A stretch of 64,000 nt of DNA. Source: Moritella sp. Urea-trap-13 (GTDB lineage: Bacteria; Pseudomonadota; Gammaproteobacteria; Enterobacterales; Moritellaceae). The DNA is taken from NCBI RefSeq assembly GCF_002836355.1, contig NZ_PJCA01000027.1, forward strand, positions 248,281 to 312,280. The letters run 5' to 3'. Positions 49,835 to 59,440 of this stretch are shown here, one piece after another (the first letter of the stretch is position 1; each line of letters starts with the position of its first letter). The position numbers and the translations under genes were made by a program. The notes beneath the pieces are model-generated. The model searched no databases. It was not told the origin of the DNA and worked only from the letters and a program-made list of their open reading frames with translations.

Positions 49835-49866
49835 AAAGGGATGTACAGTGTGCATCCCTTTTTATT
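49835..49866 (+). terminator. Terminator after the AI-2E family gene
   Basis: AAAGGGATG (49835-49843) pairs perfectly with CATCCCTTT (49853-49861), then a T-rich tract. Its presence rules out the GTG at 49848 as the next gene's start. Confidence 0.9.
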
Positions 49867-49895
49867 TTCCAAGATTAATTAAGGTGAATAAGATT

Positions 49896-50834
49896 GTGAC
49901 TGTCGCTATGTCCGAGGCTGATGTGAAATTGCCGCTTGAGTTTATTGATTTTTCTGCTGTAGCAGAAGATGCCTGTCGCTTGTTCCATGGTCGTGGCCAC
50001 ACGTATGCGGGTTTCGAGCACATCAACATTGATTGGTTGTCACCGGTTGCACTTATTACGTTATACAAAGAAGAACAAAACGATTACTTAATGCTGCTAG
50101 CAGAAGCGCTGCAAGCACAACTTGGTGAACAGTGTAAAACGGTATTAGTGCAGTTCCGCTGTCGTGAGCGTGCACCGACGTCATTGTTCCTTGGTGAAGA
50201 ATGTCACCGTACCGAGATCACTGAAAACGGCATGACCTTTAACCTTGAGTTTGGTCGTGCGCAAAACACTGGTTTGTTCCTTGATATGGCTAATGGCCGT
50301 CAGTGGGTTAAAGAACAGTCTGAGCATGCTAACGTATTGAACTTGTTTTCTTATACCTGTGCTTTCTCTGTGGCTGCGTTAGCGGGCGGGGCTGATAAGG
50401 TGATGAACGTTGACCTTAGTCGCACGTCACTTACTATGGGGCGTGATAATCACCGCAGTAATGGTCATGATCTTAAGCGGGTTAAATTTGAAGGTGTTGA
50501 TATCTTTAAATCATATGGACGTTTACGTAAGCATGGTCCTTATGACCTGTTGATCTCGGATCCACCGTCGTTCCAAAAGGGCAGTGTGGATATTAAGCGT
50601 GATTACAGCAAGATCATCAAACGTATTCCGGAGCTGATGAAGCCGGGTGGTAAAGTAATGTTATGTTTGAACGCTCCTGAGCTAGGTGAACAGTTCTTAT
50701 TTGATAATGTTGCCGAGCATTGCCCAGATTGTGTGTTCCAAGAACAACTGCCAACGCCAGCTGTATTTAAAGAAGCAGAAGCGGGTAAAGGCCTTAAAGT
50801 ATTAATCTTCATTTACTCGCCTAAAGCAGAGTAA
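49896..50834 (+). CDS. Class I SAM-dependent methyltransferase, RlmI/RlmK-like
   Basis: The SAM site VLNLFSYTCAFSVAALAGGADKVMNVD and the SDPPSF motif near residue 220 identify an rRNA/protein methyltransferase of the PF10672-type group, related to the C-terminal halves of RlmI and RlmK/L. There is no PUA or THUMP domain. Start uncertain: GTG at 49896 has AGGTG upstream, and ATG at 49908 is the alternative; the frame from 49848 begins inside a terminator and is rejected. Target RNA or protein unknown. Confidence 0.8.
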   Translation: MTVAMSEADVKLPLEFIDFSAVAEDACRLFHGRGHTYAGFEHINIDWLSPVALITLYKEEQNDYLMLLAEALQAQLGEQCKTVLVQFRCRERAPTSLFLGEECHRTEITENGMTFNLEFGRAQNTGLFLDMANGRQWVKEQSEHANVLNLFSYTCAFSVAALAGGADKVMNVDLSRTSLTMGRDNHRSNGHDLKRVKFEGVDIFKSYGRLRKHGPYDLLISDPPSFQKGSVDIKRDYSKIIKRIPELMKPGGKVMLCLNAPELGEQFLFDNVAEHCPDCVFQEQLPTPAVFKEAEAGKGLKVLIFIYSPKAE

Positions 50835-51212
50835 TCGCTAATCTTTATTATTTTAGCATCAAAATACCACTATATTACTTTTTGGTATAACTTATATCAA
50901 GTTGTTCTATTTTGTTTATTATCGTTCAGTTTTAGTCAATCTGTTGTGTTTTGAGGCCGTGACTCCTTCCTTATATCGTTAGTTTGCTTTCATATGAAGA
51001 GCGCACAAGCAAAATGTTGATAAATAATTACAGAATGGATTTATTGACGGTGATCAAACTTTTTGCGGTGAACGACAAATATTGCGGACTGAAAATGCTG
51101 TGTTAGGATTAATACATGAGCTGAGCAAAGGGTTGTTCAGAGAAGTGTGATAAACGGGTTATCGATTATCGACATATTTAACGATGTACTCTTTAGTACT
51201 AGTAAGGTGGTT
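50835..51212. other. Intergenic, AT-rich, no gene seen
   Basis: 378 bp with no coding frame I can support. It presumably carries the promoter of the 37-residue gene at 51213-51326. Confidence 0.35.
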
Positions 51213-51326
51213 ATGATGGACTATAATGAAAACGATTTATCGTATTATCAACTTCAAGACGAATTGAAACAAGAATTGGAAGCGGAACTACGTGACCAAC
51301 TTGATGATGAAGCAGGCGTAAACTAA
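51213..51326 (+). CDS. Small acidic protein, 37 aa
   Basis: ATG at 51213 with AAGGTGG five bases upstream; frame to TAA at 51324-51326. The product is acidic and helix-prone (LQDELKQELEAELRDQLDDE), without TM or Cys. It is followed by its own intrinsic terminator at 51372-51394, which supports a real transcription unit. No family recognised. It sits just upstream of the DnaA-box cluster. Confidence 0.6.
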   Translation: MMDYNENDLSYYQLQDELKQELEAELRDQLDDEAGVN

Positions 51327-51371
51327 TCTGCACGATTAAGTAGATTAGCGATAACAAACTGTTAATTAAAG

Positions 51372-51394
51372 AAGCCTCGATTGAGGCTTTTTTT
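51372..51394 (+). terminator. Terminator after the 37-aa gene
   Basis: AAGCCTC (51372-51378), loop GATT, GAGGCTT (51383-51389), then a T-run. Confidence 0.9.
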
Positions 51395-51520
51395 ATGCCT
51401 GTCTTATGGCACTTCATACCTAGGTTATTCTCAATACCCTCCTCTAAAACCATATGATATTTTATCCTTGTATGTGACCTGAACGCTCCGCACACCTCGC
51501 CTCACAGGTTAATGATGACG

Positions 51521-51686
51521 TTATACACAGGGTGAAGATACATGTGTATATAATACGGTTCAATCTATCCCCCTGTGTATAACTTTAAGTATAAAAATAA
51601 GGTTGTGGACTAAATCTATCATATTTAGGCATTGTTTTACCTATAACCCATGTTTCTGTTAGGTTATCCACAGAATCTGTGGATAA
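51521..51686. other. Cluster of four consensus DnaA boxes
   Basis: TTATACACA at 51521-51529 (+) and 51574-51582 (-); TTATCCACA at 51664-51672 (+) and 51678-51686 (-). All four match TTATNCACA exactly. Near misses lie at 51543-51551 and 51602-51610. Boxes are arranged as two inverted pairs. The following 150 bp (51687-51840) is very AT-rich. Known classes with this look are chromosomal origins, datA-like titration sites and DARS-like reactivation sites; there are no origin-type neighbours (dnaA, dnaN, mnmG) here, and few GATC sites. Confidence 0.75.
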
Positions 51687-51840
51687 ACATGTGTGTTAAC
51701 TTGTGTGGTTGTTTTAAGTTGTTGTATTTAAATGTTTTTTTATGTAAATTGTCTGACTTGTTGAAAAATCAAGAAAAAATTAGAAATTAAATGCAACTAA
51801 AGACTGGTTAATTTAGCTTATTTTGTTATATAAAAAATCG

Positions 51841-52101
51841 CCCTCAGAAGCCTTGAGAACGTTATTTTTAATTTGAGGCTAAGACGTTAATTACTGAGTT
51901 TGAATCGCTGTAAGCGCGATTATGGAAACGCTGTGAATGCATAAATTTTATGAGCAGAAAATCGATTAATTTAAGCCTCATTGTGAGCACTTTATAGATG
52001 AAGTGTACCTACTGGAAGGCTCTCTCATCAGTGGTGATCGTGGTATAGTGATTGGAGTAGGTTACTTTAAATGTTAAATCAAATCACCGGTATATAAATT
52101 T
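51841..52101. other. Intergenic leader of the patatin-PldB fusion gene
   Basis: No coding frame. The partly repeated strings AAGCCT, GAGGCT and AAGCCTCA hint at weak secondary structure, and a promoter is expected here, but I cannot place it confidently. Confidence 0.35.
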
Positions 52102-53985
52102 ATGGTTAATTATTTTTCTATTTCTCAAGTCGATACTGACGCTTATCCTTTGCGCCATGAAAATGTTGATAAATTTGCATTAGTTTGTGAAGGTGGTGGA
52201 CAGAGAGGTGTATTCACCGCCGGTGTATTAGATGCATTTTTGAAAGCCAATTATAATCCGTTTGACTGTTTTATTGGTACGTCAGCAGGTGCGTTAAATT
52301 TGGCATCTTATGTCTGTGGCCAATATAGACATGCTTATGAGGTCATTAATAAAGTGACTCGTGATCCAGATTTTTTTAATATTAAGAATGTATTTCGTGG
52401 TGAAAACAGCTTGAATTTGGATTTGTTAATTCATGCTACAGAAACACATTTGGCGCTGGATTGGGATACTGGATTAAAAAAATTAGAGAACCGCGAGTTA
52501 TATTGCGTTGCTACCAATATAAATAGTATGCAAGCTAAATGCTTAGATTTAAAAAGAGGCAGTTGGCAGAAAGCCTTAAAAGCGACGTGTGCTATTCCTT
52601 TATTAACGGTTAATCCGATCAAAATTGACAATGACGATTGGTATGATGGTGGCGTTACGGCGCCTATCCCGGTTCGAAAAGCATATAAGCTTGGTTATAA
52701 ACATATTGTTGTGATTAGAACGATTCCTGTCGATGCTAGTTATAACCATGAGTGGTTGAACTTTTTAAAAAAAGTGGGTCCCAATAAACTTAAAAATTTA
52801 AGCCACTTATTAATGATCCATGAAGACGCGTACCGTGCGGATCAAGCATTCTTAGAAAATCCGCCCGATGATGTTGTTATTTATGAGATCCACCCAGCAA
52901 CGCATTTACAAACATCTTTAGTCCATTCATCTAAAAAAGCAGTTGATAGCGATTACGCGTTAGGTTTTGAAATGGGTAAAAAATATCTTAATCTCATTGC
53001 GGATAAAATCCATAAAGATCAATTTGAACTTGCCAATGTGGCCGATTTCCCCCTCAAAACAACCGATGATGTTGATACCACTGATAAGGCCTGTAATGAG
53101 GTAATTAAAGACTTAACACGTGGTAGTTTTATTGGTTTTGACAAAGTCAGAATCAATTGGATTAATTATAATCCACATAATAAAAAAGATACCTTGGTGA
53201 TTGTTAACGGTAGAAATGAATCTTATTGGGGCTATTTAGAACTCATTTATGAGCTGTCGCATCTTTATAATATTTATACCTATGATCATCGAGGTCAAGG
53301 TGAATCTGGGCGATGGGGAGAGGATCTAGACCTAGGACATGTGAATGAGTTTCAAGATTACATCGTTGATTTACAACTATTTATGGATAAAGTTGTTTAT
53401 CCGAATAGCGCTGGTGATTGTTACTTAGTCGGACACTCTATGGGCGCAAATATTTGTACTCAATACATTCAATTCTATCAACACAAAGTGAAAAAGTTAT
53501 TGTTGAGTACGCCTATGTTTGGTCTTGGTTTATCCATTAAAAGTAAGTTAGATACCTCAAGCAACTCAATTTTCGAGCGTTTTACTAAGAAACCTAATTA
53601 CGCTTTAGGTCGTTCTTTTTATGATTTTCCTGAATTTGATAAAAACCTCATGAGTAAGAGTAAATTACGCTATTCACGTTATACCAATAGCTATAATGAA
53701 AAACCAAATTTAAAGTTAAATGGCCCGAGTACTAAATGGATCCAAGAATCCATTAAAGCGTGTGAAAAAGTGTTAATTAATGCCCATAAAGTGGATATTC
53801 CAGTGTTGATATTACAAGCGGAACATGAATATGTGGTGAGTAATTTAGCGCAAGACAAGTTTAATGAAAGTTGTCCTCATAGCTATATTGAAGTGGTTGA
53901 AGGCGCATTACATGGTTTATTTATTGAAGAAGATAAATATCGAAATATTGCAGTTAATAAATTGATTTTCTTTATGAAAAACTAA
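52102..53985 (+). CDS. YjjU-PldB fusion: patatin-like phospholipase plus lysophospholipase, 627 aa
   Basis: N-terminal half (about 1-310) is a patatin domain like E. coli YjjU: VCEGGGQRGVFTAGVLDAF (oxyanion loop 31-36), nucleophile Ser61 in GTSAG, and catalytic Asp182 in DGG. C-terminal half (about 340-627) is an alpha/beta hydrolase like PldB: YDHRGQGESGRW, nucleophile Ser446 in VGHSMG, VLILQAEHEYVVSN as the acid region, and EGALHGLF with the His. All six catalytic positions look intact, so two sequential deacylations of one phospholipid are possible. No signal peptide. The only fused form here; separate yjjU or pldB genes are not in the window. Confidence 0.9.
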   Translation: MVNYFSISQVDTDAYPLRHENVDKFALVCEGGGQRGVFTAGVLDAFLKANYNPFDCFIGTSAGALNLASYVCGQYRHAYEVINKVTRDPDFFNIKNVFRGENSLNLDLLIHATETHLALDWDTGLKKLENRELYCVATNINSMQAKCLDLKRGSWQKALKATCAIPLLTVNPIKIDNDDWYDGGVTAPIPVRKAYKLGYKHIVVIRTIPVDASYNHEWLNFLKKVGPNKLKNLSHLLMIHEDAYRADQAFLENPPDDVVIYEIHPATHLQTSLVHSSKKAVDSDYALGFEMGKKYLNLIADKIHKDQFELANVADFPLKTTDDVDTTDKACNEVIKDLTRGSFIGFDKVRINWINYNPHNKKDTLVIVNGRNESYWGYLELIYELSHLYNIYTYDHRGQGESGRWGEDLDLGHVNEFQDYIVDLQLFMDKVVYPNSAGDCYLVGHSMGANICTQYIQFYQHKVKKLLLSTPMFGLGLSIKSKLDTSSNSIFERFTKKPNYALGRSFYDFPEFDKNLMSKSKLRYSRYTNSYNEKPNLKLNGPSTKWIQESIKACEKVLINAHKVDIPVLILQAEHEYVVSNLAQDKFNESCPHSYIEVVEGALHGLFIEEDKYRNIAVNKLIFFMKN

Positions 53986-54022
53986 GCTGTCTCGTTGGTG
54001 AGTTTGATGAGGTCAAATAAAC

Positions 54023-54048
54023 AAAAAAGGCTTCCCGAGGGAAGCCTT
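54023..54048 (-). terminator. Terminator after pta
   Basis: AAGGCTTCCC (54027-54036) pairs with GGGAAGCCTT (54039-54048). On the minus strand a T-run follows. Confidence 0.88.
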
Positions 54049-54073
54049 AATACACGTTTAACAGGTTTTCAGA

Positions 54074-56218
54074 CTAGTTGCTTAATTGCTTAGCTTGAAT
54101 TGCTGTAAGAGCGATTGTGTAAACGATATCGTCTACTAATGCGCCACGTGATAAATCATTTACTGGTTTACGCATGCCTTGCAGCATTGGACCAATAGAG
54201 ATTAGGTTTGCAGAACGCTGTACTGCTTTGTAAGTTGTGTTACCAGTATTAAGATCTGGGAATACAAATACAGTCGCTTTACCAGCAACAGGGCTGTTTG
54301 GCGCTTTGCTTTTCGCTACATTTTCCATGATAGCTGCATCGTACTGTAGAGGACCATCAATGATCAAATCAGGACGACGTTCTTGAGCAAGTTTAGTTGC
54401 TTCACGTACTTTCTCTACATCACTACCTTGGCCAGATGAACCAGTTGAGTAAGAGATCATAGCAACGCGAGGGTCGATACCGAATGCTTTAGCAGAATCC
54501 GCAGATTGAATTGCGATGTCAGCTAGTTGAGAAGCATCTGGGTCTGGGTTAATTGCACAATCACCGTACACTAACACTTGATCAGGTAGCAACATGAAGA
54601 AGATCGAAGACACTAGGTTTGAACCCGGTGCTGTTTTGATCAACTGTAGTGCTGGACGGATTGTGTTTGCTGTCGTATGAACGGCACCAGATACAAGACC
54701 ATCAACTTCAGCTTGTTCTAACATCATAGTCGCAAGTACAACACTATCTTGTAGTTGTTCACGTGCTACTACTTCAGTCAGACCTTTCGCTTTACGCAGT
54801 TCAACCATAGGAGCAACATATTTTTCACGACATGTTACTGGATCTACGATTTCAACACCGTCAGAAAGAATGATACCTTGGCTCTCTGCAACACGTTTAA
54901 TTTCAGCTGGGTTACCAAGCAATACTGGTGTCGCGATACCGCGTTCAGCACAGATGTTAGCCGCTTCAATTGTACGTGGCTCTTCGCCTTCAGGTAATAC
55001 AACACGTTTCTTCGCTTGACGCGCTAATTCAGTTAACTGGTAACGGAATGCAGGCGGTGATAAACGACGAGTACGTTGTGTACCAACAGTTAACGTTTCA
55101 ATCCATTGCTTGTCGATGTGACTTGCGATGTATTCTTGAACTGCTTCGATGCGTTGTTTGTCATCTGCAGGGATATCAAGATTGAAGTTTTGAAGCGTTA
55201 ATGCAGTCTGCCAAGTGTTCGTTGGCGTTAGCATGATTGGTAAACCAGTTGCCATTGCTTGTTGACAAAGTTTTAATACACTTGCGTCTGGACGAACATC
55301 ACCAGTTAATAATAATGCACCGATTTTAACGCCGTTCATTGCAGCAAGACATGCAGCAACAATAACGTCAGCACGATCACCAGAAGTAACTAATAAGCCA
55401 CCTGGACGGAAGTGCTCAAGCATGTTCGGGATAGAACGTGCACAGAAAGTGATACCCACTAGGCGACGTTCTTCGATGTCGCCTTCGTTTAGGATTTCAG
55501 CACCTAAGTGTTTAGCTAGATCTTTTGCACGTGGTGCAATTAGCTCAGCGCTCCATGGGATACAACCCAGGATAGGCATTGGGCTTTTGCCAAATACTTG
55601 TAGCACTTCTAGGTTATGGCTAGCATTACCTGCGTTTGCTTCAAACATTTCTGCAAGATCTGGACGGCTACGACCAGCTTCATCAAGTGGTGCGCCAACT
55701 TTGTTGATCACACAACCAATGATGTTTTTGTTTTTGCTGCCGCCGAAGTTTGAACAAGCGATCTCTAGACGATCTTTAAGCTGTTCTGAAGAATCTGTGC
55801 CTGGGTTAGTCACAAATACCATTTCAGCGTCAAGTGCTTTAGCGATGTTGTAGTTTACATCGTTAGCAAATGGTTGTTTTGATGTTGGTACTAGACCTTC
55901 AACAACAACGATTTCAGCGTCAACCATGTGCGATTCAAAACGCTCAACGATATCTTCAAGAAGCACGTCAGTTTTACCAGCACCGATTAATTTTTCAGCG
56001 TGTAATAAAGTGAACGGCGTTGCAGGTGATGCATTCGTTCCTTGACGGATAATTTCAGTTGATAACTCAGGACCTTTTTCGCCTTGGCGAGGTTGAGCAA
56101 CAGGTTTGAAAAAGTTAACGTTTAGGCCGTTGCGTTCAAACGCACGAACCATACCTAGACTAACAGAAGTTACGCCTACGCCTACGCCAACTGGGATAAG
56201 CATTATAGTGCGAGCCAC
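54074..56218 (-). CDS. pta: Phosphate acetyltransferase
   Basis: Pta converts acetyl-CoA and phosphate to acetyl phosphate. The long form: an N-terminal P-loop-like domain ([17 protein letters not shown], ending near residue 230), a central DRTGG domain and the C-terminal PTA_PTB catalytic domain ([53 protein letters not shown]). 714 residues is the E. coli length. The start codon is GTG, with AAGGGGAC upstream. It follows ackA by 91 bp: an ackA-pta operon feeding on PflB products. Confidence 0.96.
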   Translation of the reverse strand: MARTIMLIPVGVGVGVTSVSLGMVRAFERNGLNVNFFKPVAQPRQGEKGPELSTEIIRQGTNASPATPFTLLHAEKLIGAGKTDVLLEDIVERFESHMVDAEIVVVEGLVPTSKQPFANDVNYNIAKALDAEMVFVTNPGTDSSEQLKDRLEIACSNFGGSKNKNIIGCVINKVGAPLDEAGRSRPDLAEMFEANAGNASHNLEVLQVFGKSPMPILGCIPWSAELIAPRAKDLAKHLGAEILNEGDIEERRLVGITFCARSIPNMLEHFRPGGLLVTSGDRADVIVAACLAAMNGVKIGALLLTGDVRPDASVLKLCQQAMATGLPIMLTPTNTWQTALTLQNFNLDIPADDKQRIEAVQEYIASHIDKQWIETLTVGTQRTRRLSPPAFRYQLTELARQAKKRVVLPEGEEPRTIEAANICAERGIATPVLLGNPAEIKRVAESQGIILSDGVEIVDPVTCREKYVAPMVELRKAKGLTEVVAREQLQDSVVLATMMLEQAEVDGLVSGAVHTTANTIRPALQLIKTAPGSNLVSSIFFMLLPDQVLVYGDCAINPDPDASQLADIAIQSADSAKAFGIDPRVAMISYSTGSSGQGSDVEKVREATKLAQERRPDLIIDGPLQYDAAIMENVAKSKAPNSPVAGKATVFVFPDLNTGNTTYKAVQRSANLISIGPMLQGMRKPVNDLSRGALVDDIVYTIALTAIQAKQLSN

Positions 56219-56309
56219 TAGCGTCCCCTTATATTGGGATTGAGAAGAAAGAAAGGTGCGATCACACCTTTCTTATAAAAAGTTAAACTTAGTTAAGTTA
56301 ACAGTCTAA

Positions 56310-57503
56310 TTAGATTAAGCTTACTGCGTCTTGAGCAATAACAAGTTCTTCATTAGTAGAGATAACCATAGCTTTAATTTTACTGTTTGCTGTAGTGATC
56401 GTACCTTCTGAACCAAAACGTGCAGCTGTATTTGCAGCAGCGTCAACTTCGATACCGAAGATTGAAAGTTGGTTCAATACTAAAGCACGGATAACATCAG
56501 AGTTCTCACCGATGCCACCAGTAAATACGATAGCGTCGATACGGCCTAAAGCAGCAGCGTATGAAGCGATGTATTTAGCTAGACGGTAGCAAGAAAGTTC
56601 CATTGCGCGAACAGCGCCAACTTGACCTTCTGCATAACCATCTTCGATAGCACGGCAATCGCTAGAAATTTCAGAAACACCTAGTAAACCACTTTCGTTG
56701 TTTAGCATGCTGTTAACTTCTGCAAGTGTGTAGTTACACTGTGTAACTAGGTGATTAATGATACTTGGATCAATATCACCACTACGCGTACCCATTACTA
56801 GACCTTCAAGCGGAGTCATACCCATGCTTGTGTCTACTGATTTACCGTCTTTAATTGCACAAACAGATGCGCCGTTACCTAAATGACAGTTGATGATGTT
56901 AGTTTCTTCAACTTTTTTACCTAGAAGCGCAGCAGCTTCACGAGTAATGAATAGGTGACTAGTACCGTGCATACCGTAACGACGGATGTTATTTTCGCGG
57001 TATAGTTTGTACGGTAATGCGTATAGGTATGCTTTTTCAGGCATAGTCTGGTGGAACGCAGTATCGAATACAGCAACTTGTGGAAGCGTTGGGAATGCAG
57101 CTTGTGCAGCACGGATGCCGATAAGGTGAGCCGGGTTATGAAGCGGTGCTAATGTTGCACAGTCTTCGATGCCTTGCATTACAGTGTCATCGATGATTAC
57201 AGATGAAGTGAATTTTTCGCCGCCGTGAACAACACGATGACCGATCGCTACAATAGCGTCGCTCATTTCTTGTTTTTCGTTAAGAATGTTATTTACGATG
57301 TATGCTACAGCTTCTTTGTGAGAAGCAAATGCGCCTAGATCGGCTGTGCCTTTATTGCCGTCAAGTTTCCACTTGATGCGTGCGTTTTCTAAATTAAAGC
57401 ATTCAGCAAGACCAGATAATTTTTCATCACCTGATACTGAATCAAGAACTGCAAATTTAAGAGAAGAGCTACCACAGTTTAGAACTAGAACGAGTTTATT
57501 CAT
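56310..57503 (-). CDS. ackA: Acetate kinase
   Basis: AckA makes ATP and acetate from acetyl phosphate. [14 protein letters not shown] is the phosphate-binding N-terminus, then [48 protein letters not shown] and TGGIGENSD, all family signatures. 397 residues against 400 in E. coli. First gene of ackA-pta, divergent from yfbV across a CRP-like palindrome. Confidence 0.97.
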   Translation of the reverse strand: MNKLVLVLNCGSSSLKFAVLDSVSGDEKLSGLAECFNLENARIKWKLDGNKGTADLGAFASHKEAVAYIVNNILNEKQEMSDAIVAIGHRVVHGGEKFTSSVIIDDTVMQGIEDCATLAPLHNPAHLIGIRAAQAAFPTLPQVAVFDTAFHQTMPEKAYLYALPYKLYRENNIRRYGMHGTSHLFITREAAALLGKKVEETNIINCHLGNGASVCAIKDGKSVDTSMGMTPLEGLVMGTRSGDIDPSIINHLVTQCNYTLAEVNSMLNNESGLLGVSEISSDCRAIEDGYAEGQVGAVRAMELSCYRLAKYIASYAAALGRIDAIVFTGGIGENSDVIRALVLNQLSIFGIEVDAAANTAARFGSEGTITTANSKIKAMVISTNEELVIAQDAVSLI

Positions 57504-57713
57504 GCGTAAAAACCTATTATGAAATAATCAATAAAATAACTGATAGCAATACCTAGCGATATTGGCTTAGGTATCGTATCTTTATTAAAGCACAGACGTT
57601 ATCTGTGCTTAGTAAATTGGCTGACACTGTCATTTTTACGTACGATGTCGTAGTGATACGACGAATGTTCGTTACTAAGTATCCATCTTAAAGAAATGAC
57701 AACTTTCTAAAAC

Positions 57714-57733
57714 TGTGAGTTATATCACTCACA
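57714..57733. promoter_or_regulatory. CRP/FNR-type palindrome upstream of ackA and yfbV
   Basis: TGTGA-N6-TCACT (57714-57729) matches CRP consensus at 9 of 10 half-site bases. A wider palindrome TGTGAGT ... ACTCACA spans 57714-57733. It lies about 210 bp before ackA and 180 bp before yfbV. Confidence 0.5.
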
Positions 57734-57912
57734 TTTTCCCTAAAAGTGTTAACTGCTTCATAGTTTACTTGCTATAGGACGATATCTCAAAGTATATTTG
57801 TAATAAAGTTGATCTAAACCATTAACTTAACATTCATATACTATTTTACCTGCACCATGACATAGTGTATGGTTTGAATTATAGAAAATTTATCTTTTAC
57901 GGGAGGATGCTG

Positions 57913-58350
57913 ATGAGTGTATTTAAAGATACCCTTTATAAAGGTCAACATTATATGCAGCGCTGGCCGATGAAAAAAGAATTGGCTGCACTTTTTCCTG
58001 AGAATAGAATTATTGCTGCTACGCAGCTTGGCTTTAAGACTATGCCGCCATTAGCTATTCTAACGGTGATGATGCAGTATCTCTATGGGGATATGCAGCA
58101 ACTACCAGCGAGTATTGCGATTGCATTGCTATTAATTACATTGCCAATGCAAGGTCTGTTTTGGTTAGGTAAACGTTCGAAAGAACTATTACCTGTGTCA
58201 CTGGCAACCTGGTACCACGAGTTATATCAAGGTTTAGTGACGCAAGGTTGTGAACTTGAACCAGCCAAAAAAAATCCGCATTACAGTGAATTAGCTTATG
58301 TGTTAGAAAGTGCATTCAAGCGTATGGATAAAGCGTTTATGGCTAAGTAA
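57913..58350 (+). CDS. yfbV: UPF0208 membrane protein YfbV, 145 aa
   Basis: Two TM segments (about 50-65 and 75-92) in a protein that matches YfbV throughout (YKGQHYMQRWPMKKELAALFPENRI; LPMQGLFWLGKRS; NPHYSELAYVLESAFKRMDKAF). The YfbV/ackA divergent pairing is conserved in enterobacteria. Start at 57913 (MSVFKDTLY) has GGGAGG six bases upstream. YfbV has been linked to MatP/Ter macrodomain insulation in E. coli. Confidence 0.92.
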   Translation: MSVFKDTLYKGQHYMQRWPMKKELAALFPENRIIAATQLGFKTMPPLAILTVMMQYLYGDMQQLPASIAIALLLITLPMQGLFWLGKRSKELLPVSLATWYHELYQGLVTQGCELEPAKKNPHYSELAYVLESAFKRMDKAFMAK

Positions 58351-58413
58351 TAGACGATATGCAGCTGTGTAAGGTCGTATTAATCGTTACATAAACACTG
58401 AGTCTCGAGATGA

Positions 58414-58447
58414 ATACCGATATTAAAGCTAATATCGGTATTTTTTT
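58414..58447 (+). terminator. Terminator after yfbV
   Basis: ATACCGATATT and AATATCGGTAT form an 11-bp stem around a short loop, followed by seven T. Confidence 0.92.
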
Positions 58448-58468
58448 GTCTGAATTTTTGTCTGGAAA

Positions 58469-59338
58469 TCAAGCCGTGCGTTTATACAGGGTAATATTAA
58501 AGTCCAATGTTAGCGTTAAGTCAGCCGCGTAGAGCGCTGCTTTTTGCTCATCACTCATTTTCCACGCCAGTGGTGTCATTTCCAATAAATTCTTGCTGTC
58601 TTTAGCCTGTGTTAGGGTTATCTGGTCTGTTAAACGTTGTTGTTCAACCACGTCAAACCCTGCAATTTCTTCAATCGTCATGTCATGCTTTTCAGGTGTT
58701 TGATAAATCTTTTGTTTTAACTCAAACAAATGCTCGGCAGCCGGTGTCACTGTGAGTAAATAACCGTCTGTTTTGATAATACGAGCCAGTTCGTCGTTTT
58801 GTGATGGTGCATAAATACGCGTGACTAAATCTTGGCTAGCATCAGCGAAAGGAGTCGCGTAGGCGCTGGCCACACAAAAACTGATGCTCTTATAGCGTTT
58901 GGCTGCATAGCGGATCGCAGATTTAGAAATATCTAAACCGGAAATTTGTAGCACTACCTTGGTATCCACATTTGAGGTAGTCGCATCATTAGCATTCGTT
59001 ATAGCCTGCGCTAAGCGGTGGGTGTAATAACCTTCGCCACAGCCCAAATCGAGGATGTTAGGTGTCTCTACAGTCGCTAAAGCCTGCTGAGCAATGCTAT
59101 TTACCTTATCAGATAATGATTGATAAAAGCCTTGGTCTAGAAATTCACGACGGGCTTGCATCATCTCTTTGTTGTCACCAGGATTCTTTGATTTTTTGTT
59201 TTGTACCGGCAACAAGTTAACGTAACCTTCTTTTGCTAGATCAAATTGGTGGCGTTGCTCGCAAGCTAGACTTTTGTCGTGTGCGGATAAAGGGCTAGCG
59301 CAGATGGGGCAAAGGTAGATAGGGCAAAGGTAGTTCAT
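58469..59338 (-). CDS. rlmA: 23S rRNA (guanine-N1)-methyltransferase
   Basis: RlmA methylates N1 of G745 in 23S rRNA. N-terminal zinc-binding region with CPIC and a later Cys-His pair (CEQRH), followed by FDLAKEGYVNLLPVQ; the SAM motif ILDLGCGEGYYTHRLA; and AAKRY with YAPS. The 289 residues are somewhat above E. coli RlmA (269); the increase includes a TTSNVDTKVV insertion after motif I and a short repeated leader (LCPIYLCPIC). Confidence 0.9.
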   Translation of the reverse strand: MNYLCPIYLCPICASPLSAHDKSLACEQRHQFDLAKEGYVNLLPVQNKKSKNPGDNKEMMQARREFLDQGFYQSLSDKVNSIAQQALATVETPNILDLGCGEGYYTHRLAQAITNANDATTSNVDTKVVLQISGLDISKSAIRYAAKRYKSISFCVASAYATPFADASQDLVTRIYAPSQNDELARIIKTDGYLLTVTPAAEHLFELKQKIYQTPEKHDMTIEEIAGFDVVEQQRLTDQITLTQAKDSKNLLEMTPLAWKMSDEQKAALYAADLTLTLDFNITLYKRTA

Positions 59339-59381
59339 GTGATCTCATTATTCTGATGACGGTTAGCAAAAAGGCTAAAAC

Positions 59382-59417
59382 AAAAAACCGATCATAGCAT
59401 AGTGCTAGGATCGGTTT
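59382..59417 (-). terminator. Terminator after pflA
   Basis: AAACCGATC (59385-59393) with GATCGGTTT (59409-59417), plus inner TAGCA with TGCTA. A T-run follows on the minus strand. Confidence 0.92.
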
Positions 59418-59440
59418 GAAATAGAATGCTGTTTGGACGA

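Noticed and set aside
49848-49895. Extended N-terminus of the methyltransferase (GTG at 49848)
   Set aside because: That start lies in the loop of a perfect intrinsic terminator; starts at 49896 or 49908 are more likely.
51521-51840. Chromosomal oriC
   Set aside because: The box cluster and AT-rich tract fit, but dnaA, dnaN, mnmG or rpmH are not near and GATC sites are few; kept as a DnaA-box cluster only.
52431-52631. Minus-strand frame in the YjjU-PldB gene
   Set aside because: Shadow frame inside a gene with a clear family match.
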